A DNA stretch of 64,000 bases, from contig NC_064046.1 of NCBI RefSeq assembly GCF_932526225.1, forward strand, positions 14,645,408 to 14,709,407. Direction: 5' to 3'. The DNA is from Nematostella vectensis (lineage: Eukaryota > Cnidaria > Anthozoa > Actiniaria > Edwardsiidae). The notes beneath the pieces were generated by a model. That model was not told the origin of the DNA, searched no databases, and saw only the letters and a list, made by a program, of their open reading frames with translations. The position numbers were made by a program, and so were the translations under genes. This document shows, piece by piece, positions 42,352 through 55,700 of this stretch. The stretch's first letter is position 1; every line of letters starts with the position of its first letter.

Positions 42352-42675
42352 CTAGACGTTTGGCAGCGCACTTTGAAAAGCAAAGAATTTTGTTGCCACT
42401 TCAAGAAAGAGTCTTACAATAATGTCAGTCTCGTACCCAGACGCCGCGCGATGCATTTTGGGGAGGTCGAATAAGCGCACGTGCATGCCGGTCAGGATGC
42501 GGTTTCGGGGTCGGCATTCGACTGACGTCTGGCAGAACTCAGGACATATCTTGAAAGCAGCGTATTTATGACCGTTTTTCCACTTTTTTGTGCACAAGTC
42601 CAAGGGCCTACCTACACATACTCGTTGTAAACCATTTAGTTTTCCTCTCGGTCGTTTTCGCTTCGGCGACGACAC
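42352..42675 (-). CDS. Doubtful ORF, 107 aa, basic N-terminus
   Basis: It opens MSSPKRKRPRGKLNGLQRVC and runs to a TAA at 42,352. A donor-like GTATGTG about 18 codons in would make it a first exon only. The middle carries TCTGGGTACGAGAC on the gene's strand, which looks like a transposon terminus, so the full frame is probably chimeric. No domain recognised. Confidence 0.2.
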   Translation of the reverse strand: MSSPKRKRPRGKLNGLQRVCVGRPLDLCTKKWKNGHKYAAFKICPEFCQTSVECRPRNRILTGMHVRLFDLPKMHRAASGYETDIIVRLFLEVATKFFAFQSALPNV

Positions 42676-42914
42676 TGATAAGCTCCATAGATCATTTCAT
42701 GAAATTAATTTGGATGGTCTGAATGTTTTGGCACTTATTTGAACTCATACTGCTTTGGTTGGATTGTATTAATCGCAAATATATACTTTCAGAGTATAAT
42801 TCGAGCACAAATTTTCTTTATGTTTCCTACAAAAAGCTCTAGAGCGAGGAAGTTACTATTCGCACATGATCGTACGCCGAATTCCAAACTCCAGGAGAGT
42901 AAACTATGTCTATT

Positions 42915-45790
42915 GACAGCTTGTGGTCATTTTTTTGTTTTGTTTAAAGTCTCCCACATGTACCAAAAGCTCATAAGTCAATATTAGAATTTCACTCAAG
43001 TTCATTGTTACAGGGCCATAGAGCTATTGCAAAGCTCTTAACCATGACACTCCCACTATAAAGGAGTGTAAAAAAAAATCAAAATTCAGCTGAAAATAGC
43101 CAGGGGTCAATTTAAGCAACTAGTACAAAAGATGTTGGTTTTGCAGTCCTTTATTCAATATATTCAAGGTTATCATGCAATTCTGTTGTTTGACTGCATA
43201 TATATTTTTTTCTTTCTTTTCATTAAAAGTTCTATATGTACAGTGGTGACCGTAGCTATCCGTACAGCTGAATTTTTCCTAAAAAATATTAATAATAATA
43301 ATAATGATAATAAAAATTAAAACTAAAACAAAAACAACAGAAACCCCCCACCAACTATTTTGATTTCTTTTGTCACCGCCCTTTAAAGGGGCAGTGTAAG
43401 GTTAAGAGCTTTGCAATAGCTCTATGGCCCTGACACAATTAGTTTCAGTCAAATTCTAATTCAGTTATGAGCTTTTCGTACATGTGGGAGAATCAAATTC
43501 AAAGGAAATGACCACAAACTGTACAATAAAAAGATTTTTCAATAAAATATTGCATATTATTTTAACAAGATATTGACAGATTAAAGCTCAACTGTTTGTA
43601 TAGAAATACAAGCCCACAATAAACACTGACTCCAGACATGCGCAGTACCGTGCGCTGCCCCTCTAAAGTGAAATACAGCTTTACTTAGTTATTGTAGTCC
43701 GTATTGAGGATTTTGTCAATATTCTATGCGATTTTACAACCCCCTTTCCCCTTACATCTTTATCTGAAGTTTTAATTTTTATGGATATTTAGACGGCGGT
43801 GAATAGCTTAATAAGTTTCACAAAGAACCAAGATAATCGCCAAATCGCAATTCATTTATTTTTATTTATTTTATGCTTTTCACGTGATATCAAAACAAAG
43901 TTCTTCAAAACAACGTCTTTTTTCTTCGCTATTTTGATGTCTTGTACACAATAAAAGACAATGCGCCCGTGCGTTACGATGCCACACGGACATAGCGAGG
44001 CCCCAAGGGACCCAAGACGCCCAAATAGACCTTTATTTTTTATCCTATTTCTCAGCGAGCTGTGCGTGGCTTAACCGTATAACAGGCCTGGGATCCTGGT
44101 TATTGCCTCCCTATTAATGCGCGGGTTGGAATACCTTGCAAGAGTGTTGTACAGCATATTCGCCGGAAATATAGGTGCTTGGGACGAATGAGTCCTTTAC
44201 AGCCTTCCATAAAAGCCTTGTGCTGCCATATCGATTGGGTAATCCGAATGTGTGGTTTCCGTTTTGTTCTTCAGGCCGGGTTCGATCCTAGGCCAATGGC
44301 CTTTTTTTCAATTCTTTTTTCTTAGTGCTTAGCCCTCTCACTCTTGCGTAGTTTTGCGCAAAAATGTAAAAAAAAAACACACAAACAAACAAAAAACATA
44401 ACCCACAAAGACCGAAAACAGAACACCCCCCACTACTTTAAGTCCCTCACTACCAGTTAAGTTTAGTTAACTCTGACCCAAGTCGATATGCACTGAAGTC
44501 TCCAATAATTCACAGCAAGGTCTTTCGAGTCTAGCGATAGCGCTCTTGAATTGATTTGTCTTTTGCCTTTGACTTTTTGCTTCGGCCCTGGAAAAGCGGT
44601 CCGTTCCAGAGCAGTTGCCAGTGTAAAGGAGTGCATTTTTAATTGAAATGATACGGTTTGAGATAGCCTTTTGGAGTCTTTTTCAATAATACTCATCTAA
44701 AAAAGTGGTGTGGCAGGTTAGTCTACCTCAGCCAGGATACGAAGAATACAGGCCTGGTACACATTATACCTCTAACAAAATGAGATTGGTCGGTTTACTG
44801 ATTATTTGTATTCAATTTGTTCCTACGATAAGAACAAAGAACAAAAGGCAAAGAGTTTAAGGAAGTAAAAAAGTATGTGATCTTTAATGTTCTATTTGAT
44901 GGGATGCATTTTGTACAAGGTAGCTTACATAGAATTGCCAGCAGCATCCTTAGACTCTTTTCAGAAAGAGACTTGCAGCCAAGAATGAAGTAGACAACTC
45001 ATTGTTAAAGGCCGAGAAAGGTCCACCTATGTTCGACTATATGTTTGAGCATCTTGGATGTGAAAAAAGCCGTTCCCAATATTGTATTTACAATTTTATC
45101 GCCTTTTTCAGTAAAAAAAAAATACACACACTCAGACATAAAAAAAACAATTATTTTGAATTGACCCCTGGCTATTTTAGCTGAATTTTTCCTCACAAAT
45201 ATTAATAATAATAATAATAATAATGATAATAAAAACTAAAACAAAAACAACAGAAACCCCCCACCAACTATTTTGATTTCTTTTGTCTCCGCCCTTTAAA
45301 GGGGCAGTGTTTGTACTAGTTGCTTAAATTTTCAGCTGAATTTTGAATTTTTTTACACTCCTTTATAGGGGGAGTGTCATTGTTAAGAGCTTTGCAATAG
45401 CTCTCTGTCCCTGATACAATGAATTTCAGTGAAATTCTAATACTGACTTATGAGCTTTTGGTACATGTGGGAGACTTAAATTCAAAGAAAAATGACCACA
45501 AACTGTCAATAAACATAGTTTTCAATATAATATTATATTATGTCAACAAGGTATTGACAGCTTTAAAAAAGTTCAACTGTTTGTAGCTAAATAAAAAGCT
45601 AAGCCTACAATAAACTCTGACTCGAGACATGCGCAGTACCATGACGCTGCACCTTTAAAGTGAAATAAAGCTTTACTTAGTCAGCGCAGACAGTATTGCT
45701 GATTTTGTCAATATTCTATGCGATTTTACGACCCCCTTCCCCCTTACGTCTTTAATTGCATTTTTGATTTTTTAATGGAAATTAAAATTG
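42915..45790. repeat. Diverged and inverted copies of the 2-kb satellite
   Basis: 42,915-43,258 is a partial unit in reverse orientation (GTGGTCATTTTT... back to CAGTGGTGACCGTAGCTAT). It is joined at about 43,260 to a forward unit that runs to about 44,940, interrupted at about 44,345-44,790. Another partial forward unit covers 45,160-45,780. These differ from the main array by many substitutions and indels, and the 89-codon frame of the array is broken here. Confidence 0.8.
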
Positions 45791-48039
45791 AAATTAATCT
45801 TACAAATCGGCTTTTCTGCCAGAAACCTCTTGGCAGAAGGTAAGAACTGACGTGTTTGAATATCTTTTACTTCAATTGAGCGTAAAGAAACTTTAAAACC
45901 CAAACAAATCCTTCAAAGTTTGCCATTCCGGCAGGTGTTCTGACCTGAAGTCTGTACAAAATAGCAAATATTTTTCATTGTAATGTCTTTAGTGACTTCC
46001 AGTAACTTCCAAGGATGAACCAAGACAATTATACAGCATCTGAGATTAGTATACAGTAACGGTAGAGTTTATTATCTGTGGTTTGTCTCCTGTACAAACA
46101 GGTATGTGTATCTAATAAAGACGGCTGTCAAGAAAATCGCGTGTTATTTGAGCTCGACATGGGGTTGCGCTCGGCTTCATTATAATTCGGGAATTTGATT
46201 CCCCCAATTTTTTATTTGCTGAATCGAAAGAAATAACACCAATGTTTGCTTAAAGTGCAAAATCTCTGCGAAAATCCATGTACCATCGGTTTTATAAGCC
46301 CCAAATTTAAGCTATTATTCAAGTCGACATTTTTTATTGACATGTTTAGACAGCAATAAAATATACTTTTTTTTGCCGGAAAAAGTAAAGAAACCACTCG
46401 ATTTATACCTTATCAACTCCTTTCTAAGGATCTGTATCGCTATTTTTAATTCCGCGTATATTTAAAGGTGAAAAATGCCCCCAAATCGGCGATTTTATAG
46501 GCAAAATCGTAAATTCGGAATTTCTCGAAAAATATTTATTGTATGTAACTCAAACTTTTTAAACATGATAAGAGAACCAGGGGCTAACTTTAAACTAATT
46601 TTGAGCGATTTTGAAATTTCTTATTTGGAACTCCTCAGTTGAATCTAAGGGACTGGTGCACTTAATGCCTCGCTACCAAAAACTTATAAATAACAATTAA
46701 AACTCCCCCAAAAAAGGATGCAATATTATTCTTGAAAATACTGGTATTTGATCAAATATTCTTGTCTCTCTGATGTTTATATGCTTTTCAAGATTATATT
46801 TTCATAACATTTATAAGTACAATCCGCATGCATGATAATTATTATCGGCACTAAAAACTTCCGGTTCTTTATTCTTCCGCTTCATGAGCATCTCAAAACT
46901 TTTTCCCACGAAAGTTATTCTTAAATCGTCCTATATTTATTTCTATCCATCCCTCGTTCTATAAGCATTATAATATTTTCTTTCGTTCCCTACTTCCGTG
47001 GACTAGAAACGCGTACCATCTTCTGCTGTCGTGTTGTTATGCAAATTCGATGAGTTAATTTATTCAACAAGCGTTCATACAAAGAAATCAAGAAAAAATA
47101 ACAGTTGAAGCTTTTCTACTATTGTTTATAATATAACCAACCAATTTCCATTCCCCAGGTAAATTGAGTTATAAAAAGAAAGTAAGAAAAAATAACAGTT
47201 GATGCTTTTTAATATTGTTTTCAATACTACCAAAAAAATTCCATTCTTGTCAGGGAGCATATGTCCAAAAAAAGCTCCCTAGGTAAATGTTGAGGTTACT
47301 TTTCTGTTTTCATTTTTTCGCGCATTAACTTAGGGCCTAATCGCACTAGGAGGACAAAATTTGTCTGGCCGGGATAAACAGCCGTCCAAATTTTGTCCTG
47401 GCCAATCGATTGGCTTGTTAACCAGTAAAAAAAATCGCTTTCACTATTCACTTTACCGGCATACTACAAGCAGGACAACGCAGGATTCTATCATTGCGCG
47501 TAAGGTGCAGTAAACGCTTATTGCAAGCAGGTAATTACTCTCTATACTTCTTTACTTTGACAAAGTCTCAGGCAGGAGATCATAGGACCAGAGGACTGAG
47601 GAGGGGGAAGGTGTGGCTTGCTCAACCATAGGTACCATTTGGAAAAAGAATGATATTTGAAAAGCCTTCAATAAGGGGGGGGGGGGGGGGGGGGCGTTTA
47701 CCCGGTGTATTATAGCCCCCATCTTGGATTTGAGCAAAAATGAAAAACGAGGGGAGTGCATATCAATATTTGGGTGATCTTCAAACCCGCTCGGTCAATC
47801 TCTGGGAGGCCTGGGTCTAAGGGCTTTTCAATATTAATGAGATAAAAATTGGCCAAGCTGTCAGGGTTTTTTTTTTGACAAATTCTTGCCACGAGTCTCA
47901 AATTGATAAGAATCGGCATTTTTCACCATATTTTCTGGAGATCAGGGAGCGGGAAAACTTTAGCTCTTCTAAATATAGGCATCAATGACCATATAAGGCA
48001 ATGCAAAGGAAGGACACTATCCTTGGGGAATATGTTTGA
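45791..48039. other. AT-rich spacer before the homogeneous array
   Basis: No supported gene. A perfect hairpin GGACAAAATTTG/CAAATTTTGTCC-type inverted repeat lies at about 47,351-47,400. A similar pair of ~45-bp segments (AAGAAAAAATAACAGTTGA) occurs near 47,090 and 47,190. A G run lies near 47,677-47,694. Confidence 0.45.
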
Positions 48040-48287
48040 TATGGGAGGGGAAGAGGAGAGAGAGCCTTCAAGCCGCATCCTGACCAATCGTTTTCAACGT
48101 TTCCTGGCTCGTTCAGTGACGGTGAATTCGATGACATCAAGCGTGCTGTCGAGCGCAAGGCGAACGCCGCTGAGCCAGAACCCGCAGTCAGCAACGAGGA
48201 AGAGCCTACCACAAAGCTATTCAGCTGTCCAGTGCGTGAAAGGCTATACACGCTTGGCTTGGTTAGACCGGTACATACTATACGGCA
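48040..48287 (+). pseudogene. Coding-like fragment truncated by the satellite
   Basis: An open frame without ATG reads KPHPDQSFSTFPGSFSDGEF, then DDIKRAVERKANAAEPEP and TTKLFSCPVRERLYTLGLVRP. Base composition is clearly higher in GC than the surroundings. The frame runs straight into satellite sequence at 48,288. It looks like a piece of a gene or transposon ORF; family not recognised. Confidence 0.4.
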
Positions 48288-49623
48288 AACAAAACAAAAC
48301 AAAAAAAAAATGACCACAAACTGTCCATTAACATAGTTTTCAATATAATATTGCATATTATTTAATAAGGTATTGACAGCTTTTAAAAAGTTCAACTGTT
48401 TGTAGACACTTAAAAGCCTACAATAAACACTGACTCCAGACATGCGCAGTACTATGCTGCTGCCCCTTTAAAGTAAAATACAGCTTTACTTAGTCAGCGT
48501 AGACAATATTGCGGATTTTGTCAATATTCTCCCCCCTTACGTCTTTATTTCTATTTATTTTATGATTTTCACATGATACCAAAACAGCGTCTTTTTTCTT
48601 CGCTAATTTGATGTCATGTACACAATAAAAGAGATGCGCCCGTGCGCATGGCGAGTCCCCAAGGGACCCAAGACGCCCAAATAGACCTCTATTTTTTGTC
48701 ATCCACAATCTCGGCGAGCTGTGCGTGGCGTAACCGTATTACAGGCCTGGGATCCTGGTTACTGTCCTCCCCATTAATGCGCGGGTTGGGATAACCTTGC
48801 AAGAGTGTTGTACAGCATATTCGCTCGGAAATATCGGTACTTGGGGCCTTCGGGTTCTTTACAGCCTTCCGTAAAAGCCTTGTGCTGCCATAACGATTGG
48901 GTAATCCGTATGTATGGTTTCCGTTTTGTTCTTCAGACCGGGTTCGATCCCAGGCCAATGGGCTTTTTTTTTAAATTCGTTTTCTTTCTTTGTGCTTGAC
49001 CCCCCTAATCCTGATTGGTTTAGCGCAAAAATAATAAAAAAAGTGAGTTTGCAAAATAAGCTTGCTGGATTTATTGATTATATGTATTCAATTTGTTCCT
49101 AGGAAGTTAACAAAAAACACAAAGCAAAGAGTTTGAGGAAGTAAACAAGTATGTGAACTTTAATGTTCTATTTGAAGGGGCGCATTTTGTACAGGGAAGC
49201 ATACATAGAATGCTTAACTGGTGGAGAGGGGAGAGGTAACAGTTTATTGAGCATAATGTCAACAATAGCAGGGGAAGAGAGGGGCACTCTCTTCATACAA
49301 TATTGCAGTTGTTACCTATTATTAAATAAGTTTGTAACATGTCTTTGTTTATTAAGCAAGGTCTATTTCTGAGACAAGCAAACTCAAGTAAGAGCTGTTG
49401 AAATAACAGGTGAGTGTTAAACAAAAAACAATTATCTGATTAGAAAACTAATGTAGATTCCTTTGCACCAAATAAGAACAAACTTCATTTTGTTTGTTAT
49501 TTATGAGGAACGAGATGAGCTCTACAAGGCCAAGAAGAAATATGTAAATATGTATTGCTCATCTAAATTATACAAGTAAATAATAATATTAAAAAAGAAT
49601 TACTGTAAGTAATTAGAGTGGTT

Positions 49624-49748
49624 TTCATTAACCCGTGAAACAAAGTGTGATAGTTAAACGGAAATAGTTAGTAAAACACAAAAAAGAACAATAGAATCAG
49701 ATCACAACAAAGTGTAATACGCTAAAGCGTAGTTCACGGGTTAATGAA
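49624..49748 (+). mobile_element. MITE with perfect 16-bp TIR inside the satellite (representative copy)
   Basis: TTCATTAACCCGTGAA and its exact reverse complement bracket about 125 bp that include AAGTGTGATAGTTAAACGG and GTGTAATACGCTAAAGCGTA. The same element is at the matching place in every unit (near 51,631, 53,557, 55,562, 57,514, 59,520, 61,518 and 63,523). Confidence 0.85.
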
Positions 49749-52700
49749 GGTTTTGACATTTCAACCTTACATCCACATGAAAGTAATGCCTAATATCGAG
49801 TGCCCTACAGTAAGTGTTTTGCAGTCAAGTTGTTTTCTTTTAGTAGGTAAAAAATTATTCTAAATAATAGTAATCATAGCTATGGTCACCACTTACACAT
49901 ATAGAACTTGTAATGAAAAGAAAGAAAAAAATATATATATATGCAGTCAAACAACAGAATTGCATGATAACCTTGAATATATTGAATAAAGGACTGAAAA
50001 AAAACATCTTTTGTACTAGTTGCTTGAATTGACCCTTGGCTATTTTTAGCTGAATTCCCCTCCCCCTCTAAAAAAGAAAATAATAATAATAATAGAACAA
50101 AACTAAAAATAAAACAAACACAACAGAGACCCCCACCAACAATTTAGATTTTTTTTCCTTTCCTTTAAAGGGGGAGTGTCATGTTTAAGAGATTTGCAAT
50201 AGCTCTAGAGCCCTGACACAATGAACTTCAGTGAAATTCTAATACTGACTTATGAGCTTTTGGTACATGTGGGAGACTTTAAACAAAACAAAAAAAAAAT
50301 GACCACAAACTGTCCATTAACATAGTTTTCAATATAATATTGCATATTATTTAATAAGGTATTGACAGCTTTTAAAAAGTTCAACTGTTTGTAGACACTT
50401 AAAAGCCTACAATAAACACTGACTCCAGACATGCGCAGTACTATGCTGCTGCCCCTTTAAAGTAAAATACAGCTTTACTTAGTCAGCGTAGACAATATTG
50501 CGGATTTTGTCAATATTCTAATATGAATATGTCAATATTCTCCCCCCTTACGTCTTTATTTCTATTTATTTTATGATTTTCACATGATACCAAAACAGCG
50601 TCTTTTTTCTTCGCTAATTTGATGTCATGTACACAATAAAAGAGATGCGCCCGTGCGCATGGCGAGTCCCCAAGGGACCCAAGACGCCCAAATAGACCTC
50701 TATTTTTTGTCATCCACAATCTCGGCGAGCTGTGCGTGGCGTAACCGTATTACAGGCCTGGGATCCTGGTTACTGTCCTCCCCATTAATGCGCGGGTTGG
50801 GATAACCTTGCAAGAGTGTTGTACAGCATATTCGCTCGGAAATATCGGTACTTGGGGCCTTCGGGTTCTTTACAGCCTTCCGTAAAAGCCTTGTGCTGCC
50901 ATACCGATTGGGTAATCCGTATGTATGGTTTCCGTTTTGTTCTTCAGACCGGGTTCGATCCCAGGCCAATGGGCTTTTTTTTAAATTCGTTTTCTTTCTT
51001 TGTGCTTGACCCCCCTAATCCTGATTGGTTTAGCGCAAAAATAATAAAAAAAGTGAGTTTGCAAAATAAGCTTGCTGGATTTATTGATTATATGTATTCA
51101 ATTTGTTCCTAGGAAGTTAACAAAAAACACAAAGCAAAGAGTTTGAGGAAGTAAACAAGTATGTGAACTTTAATGTTCTATTTGAAGGGGCGCATTTTGT
51201 ACAGGGAAGCATACATAGAATGCTTAACTGGTGGAGAGGGGAGAGGTAACAGTTTATTGAGCATAATGTCAACAATAGCAGGGGGAAGAGAGGGGCACTC
51301 TCTTCATACAATATTGCAGTTGTTACCTATTATTAAATAAGTTTGTAACATGTCTTTGTTTATTAAGCAAGGTCTATTTCTGAGACAAGCAAACTCAAGT
51401 AAGAGCTGTTGAAATAACAGGTGAGTGTTAAAAGAAAAACAATTATCTGATTAGAAAACTACTGTAGATTCATTTGCACCAAAATAAGAACAAACTTCAT
51501 TTTGTTTGTTATTTAAGAGGAACGAGATGAGCTCTACAAGGCCAAGAAGAAATATGTATTGCTCATCTAAATTATACAAGTAAATAATAATATTAAAAAA
51601 GAATTACTGTAAGTAATTAGAGTGGTTTTCATTAACCCGTGAAACAAAGTGTGATAGTTAAACGGTAATAGTTAGTAAAACACAAAAAAGAACAATAGAA
51701 TCAGATCACAACAAAGTGTAATACGCTAAAGCGTAGTTCACGGGTTAATGAAGGTTTTGACATTTCAACCTTACATCCACATGAAAGTAATGCCTAATAT
51801 CGAGTGCCCTACAGTAAGTGTTTTGCAGTCAAGTTGTTTTCTTTTAGTAGGTAAAAAATTATTCTAAATAATAGTAATCATAGCTATGGTCACCACTTAC
51901 ACATATAGAACTTGTAATGAAAAGAAAGAAAAAAATATATATATATGCAGTCAAACAACAGAATTGCATGATAACCTTGAATATATTGAATAAAGGACTG
52001 AAAAAAAACATCTTTTGTACTAGTTGCTTGAATTGACCCTTGGCTATTTTTAGCTGAATTCCCCTCCCCCTCTAAAAAAGAAAATAATAATAATAATAGA
52101 ACAAAACTAAAAATAAAACAAACACAACAGAGACCCCCACCAACAATTTTGATTTTTTTTCATTTCCTTTAAAGGGGGAGTGTCATGTTTAAGAGATTTG
52201 CAATAGCTCTAGAGCCCTGACACAATGAACTTCAGTGAAATTCTAATACTGACTTATGAGCTTTTGGTACATGTGGGAGACTTTAAACAAAACAAAAAAA
52301 AAATGACCACAAACTGTCAATTAACATAGTTTTCAATATAATATTGCCTATTATTTAATAAGGTATTCACAGCTTTTAAAAAGTTCAACTGTTTGTAGAC
52401 ACTTAAAAGCCTACAATAAACACTGACTCCAGACATGCGCAGTACTATGCTGCTGCCCCTTTAAAGTAAAATACAGCTTTACTTAGTCAGCGTAGACAAT
52501 ATTGCGGATTTTGTCAATATTCTAATATGAATATGTCAGTATTCTCCCCCCTTACGTCTTTATTTCTATTTATTTTATGCTTTTCACATGATACCAAAAC
52601 AGCGTCTTTTTTCTTCGCTAATTTGATGTCATGAACACAATAAAAGAGATGCGCCCGTGCGCATGGCGAGTCCCCAAGGGACCCAAGACGCCCAAATAGA

Positions 52701-55700
52701 CCTCTATTTTTTGTATGCGCGGGTTGGGGTAACCTTGCAAGAGTGTTGTACAGCATATTCGCTCGGAAATATCGGTGCTTGGGGCCTTCGGGTTCTTTAC
52801 AGCCTTCCGTAAAAGCCTTGTGCTGCCATACCGATTGGGTAATCCGTATGTATGGTTTCCATTTTGTTCTTCAGACCGGGTTCGATCCGAGGCCAATGGG
52901 CTTTTTTTTTAATTCGTTTTTTTTTCTTTGTGCTGGACCCCCTTAATCCTGATAGGTTTTGCGCAAAAATAATAAAAAAAGTGAGTTTGCAAAATAAGCT
53001 TGCTATATTTATTGATTATATGTATTCAATTTGTTCCTAGGAAGTTAACAAAAAACACAAAGCAAAGAGTTTGGGGAAGTAAACAAGTATGTGAACTTTA
53101 ATGTTCTATTTGAAGGGGTACATTTTGTACAGGGAAGCATACATAGAATGCTTAACTGGTGGAGAGGGAAGAGGTAAAAGTTTATTGAGCATAATTTCAA
53201 CAATAGCAGGGGGAAGAGAGGGGCACTCTCTTTATACAATATTGCAGTTGTTACCTATTATTAAATAAGTTTGTAACATGTCTTTGTTTATTAAGCAAGG
53301 TCTATTTCTGAGACAAGCAAACTCAAGTAAGGCTGTTGAAATAACAGGTGAGTGTTAAAAGAAAAACAATTATCTGATTAGAAAACAACTGTAGATTCCT
53401 TTGCACCAAAATAAGAACAAACTTCATTTTGTTTGTTATTTATGAGGAACGAGATGAGCTCTACAAAGCCATAAAGAAATATGTATTGCTCTTCTAAATT
53501 ATACAAGTAAATGATAATATTAATAAAGAACTACTGTAAGTAATTAGAGTGGTTTTCATTAACCCGTGAAACAAAGTGTGATAGTTAAACGGAAATAGTT
53601 AGTAAAACACAAAAAAGAACAATAGAATCAGATCACCACAAAGTGTAATACGCTAAAGCGCAGTTCACGGGTTAATGAAGGTTTTGACATTTCAACCTTA
53701 CATCCACATGAAAGTAATGCCTAATATCGAGTGCCCTACAGTAAGTGTTTTGCAGTCAAGTTGTTTTCTGTTAGTAGGTAAAAAATATTCTAAATAATAG
53801 TAATCATAGATATGGTCACCACTTACACATATAGAACTTGTAATGAAAAGAAAGAAAAAATATATATATATATGCAGTCAAACAACAGAATTGCATAATA
53901 ACCTTGAATATATTGAATAAAGGACTGCAAAAAAACATCTTTTGTACTAGTTGCTAGAATTGACCCTTGGCTATTTTTAGCTGAATTCCCCTCCCCCTCT
54001 AAAAAAGAAAATAATAATAATAATAATAGAACAAAAATAAAAAGGAAACAAACACAACAGAGGCCCCCACCAACAATTTTGATTTTTTTTTTTACTTTCC
54101 TTTAAAAGGGGAGTGTCATGTTTAAGAGATTTGCAATAGCTCTAGAGCCCTGACACAATGAACTTCAGTGAAATTCTAATACTGACTTATGAGCTTTTGG
54201 TACATGTGGGAGACTTTAAACAAAACAAAAAAAATGACCACAAACTGTCAATAAACATAGTTTTCAATATAATATTGCATATTATTTAATAAGGTATTGA
54301 CAGCTTTTAAAAAGTTCAACTGTTTGTTGACACTTAAAAGCCCACAATAATCACTGACTCCAGACATGTGCAGTACTATGTTGCTGCCCCTTTAAAGTAA
54401 AATACAGCTTTACTTAGTCAGCGTAGACAAAAGTGCAGATTTTGTCGATATTCTAATATGAATATGTCAATATTCTCCCCCCTTACATCTTTATTTCTAT
54501 TTATTTTACGATTTTCACATGATACCAAAACAGCGTCTTTTTTTTCGCTAATTTGATGTCATGTACACAATAAAAGAGATGCGCCCGTGCGCATGGCGAG
54601 TCCCCAAGGGACCCAAGACGCCCAAATAGACCTCTATTTTTTGTCATCCACAATCTCGGCGAGCTGTGCGTGGCGTAACCGTATTACAGGCCTAGGATCC
54701 TGGTTATTGTCCTCCCCATTAATGCGCGGGTTGGGATAACCTTGCAAGAGTGTTGTACAGCATATTCGCTCGGAAATATCGGTGCTTGGGGCCTTCGGGT
54801 TCTTTACAGCCTTCCGTAAAAGCCTTGTGCTGCCATACCGATTGGGTAATCCGTATGTATGGTTTCCGTTTTGTTCTTCAGACCGGGTTCGATCCCAGGC
54901 CAATGGGCTTTTTTTTAATTCGTTTTTTTTCTTTGTGCTGGACCCCCTTAATCCTGATAGGTTTTGCGCAAAAATAATAAAAAAAAAGTGAGTTTGCAAA
55001 ATAAGCTTGCTAGATTTATTGATTATATGTATTCAATTTGTTCCTAGGAAGTTAACAAAAAACACAAAGCAAAGAGTTTGAGGAAGTAAACAAGTATGTG
55101 AACTTAAATGTTCTATTTGAAGGGGTGCATTTTGTACAGGGAAGCATACATAGAATGCTTAACTGGTGGAGAGGGAAGAAGTAAAAGTTTATTGAGCATA
55201 ATTTCAACAATAGCAGGGGGAAGAGAGGGGCACTCTCTTCATACAATATTGCAGTTGTTACCTATTATTAAATAAGTTTGTAACATGTCTTTGTTTATTA
55301 AGCAAGGTCTATTTCTGAGACAAGCAAACTCAAGTAAGGCTGTTTAAATAACAGGTGAGTGTTAAAAGAAAAACAATTATCTGATTAGAAAACTGCTGTA
55401 GATTCCTTTGCACCAAAATAAGAACAAACTTCATTTTGTTTGTTATTTATGAGGAACGAGATGAGCTCTACAAAGCCATAAAGAAATATGTATTGCTCAT
55501 CTAAATTATACAAGTAAATAATAATATTAAAAAAGAATTACTGTAAGTAATTAGAGTGGTTTTCATTAACCCGTGAAACAAAGTGTGATAGTTAAACGGT
55601 AATAGTTAGAAAAAAACACAAAAAAGAACAATAGAATCAGATCACCACAAAGTGTAATACTCTAAAACGTAGTTCACGGGTTAATGAAAGTTTTGACATT

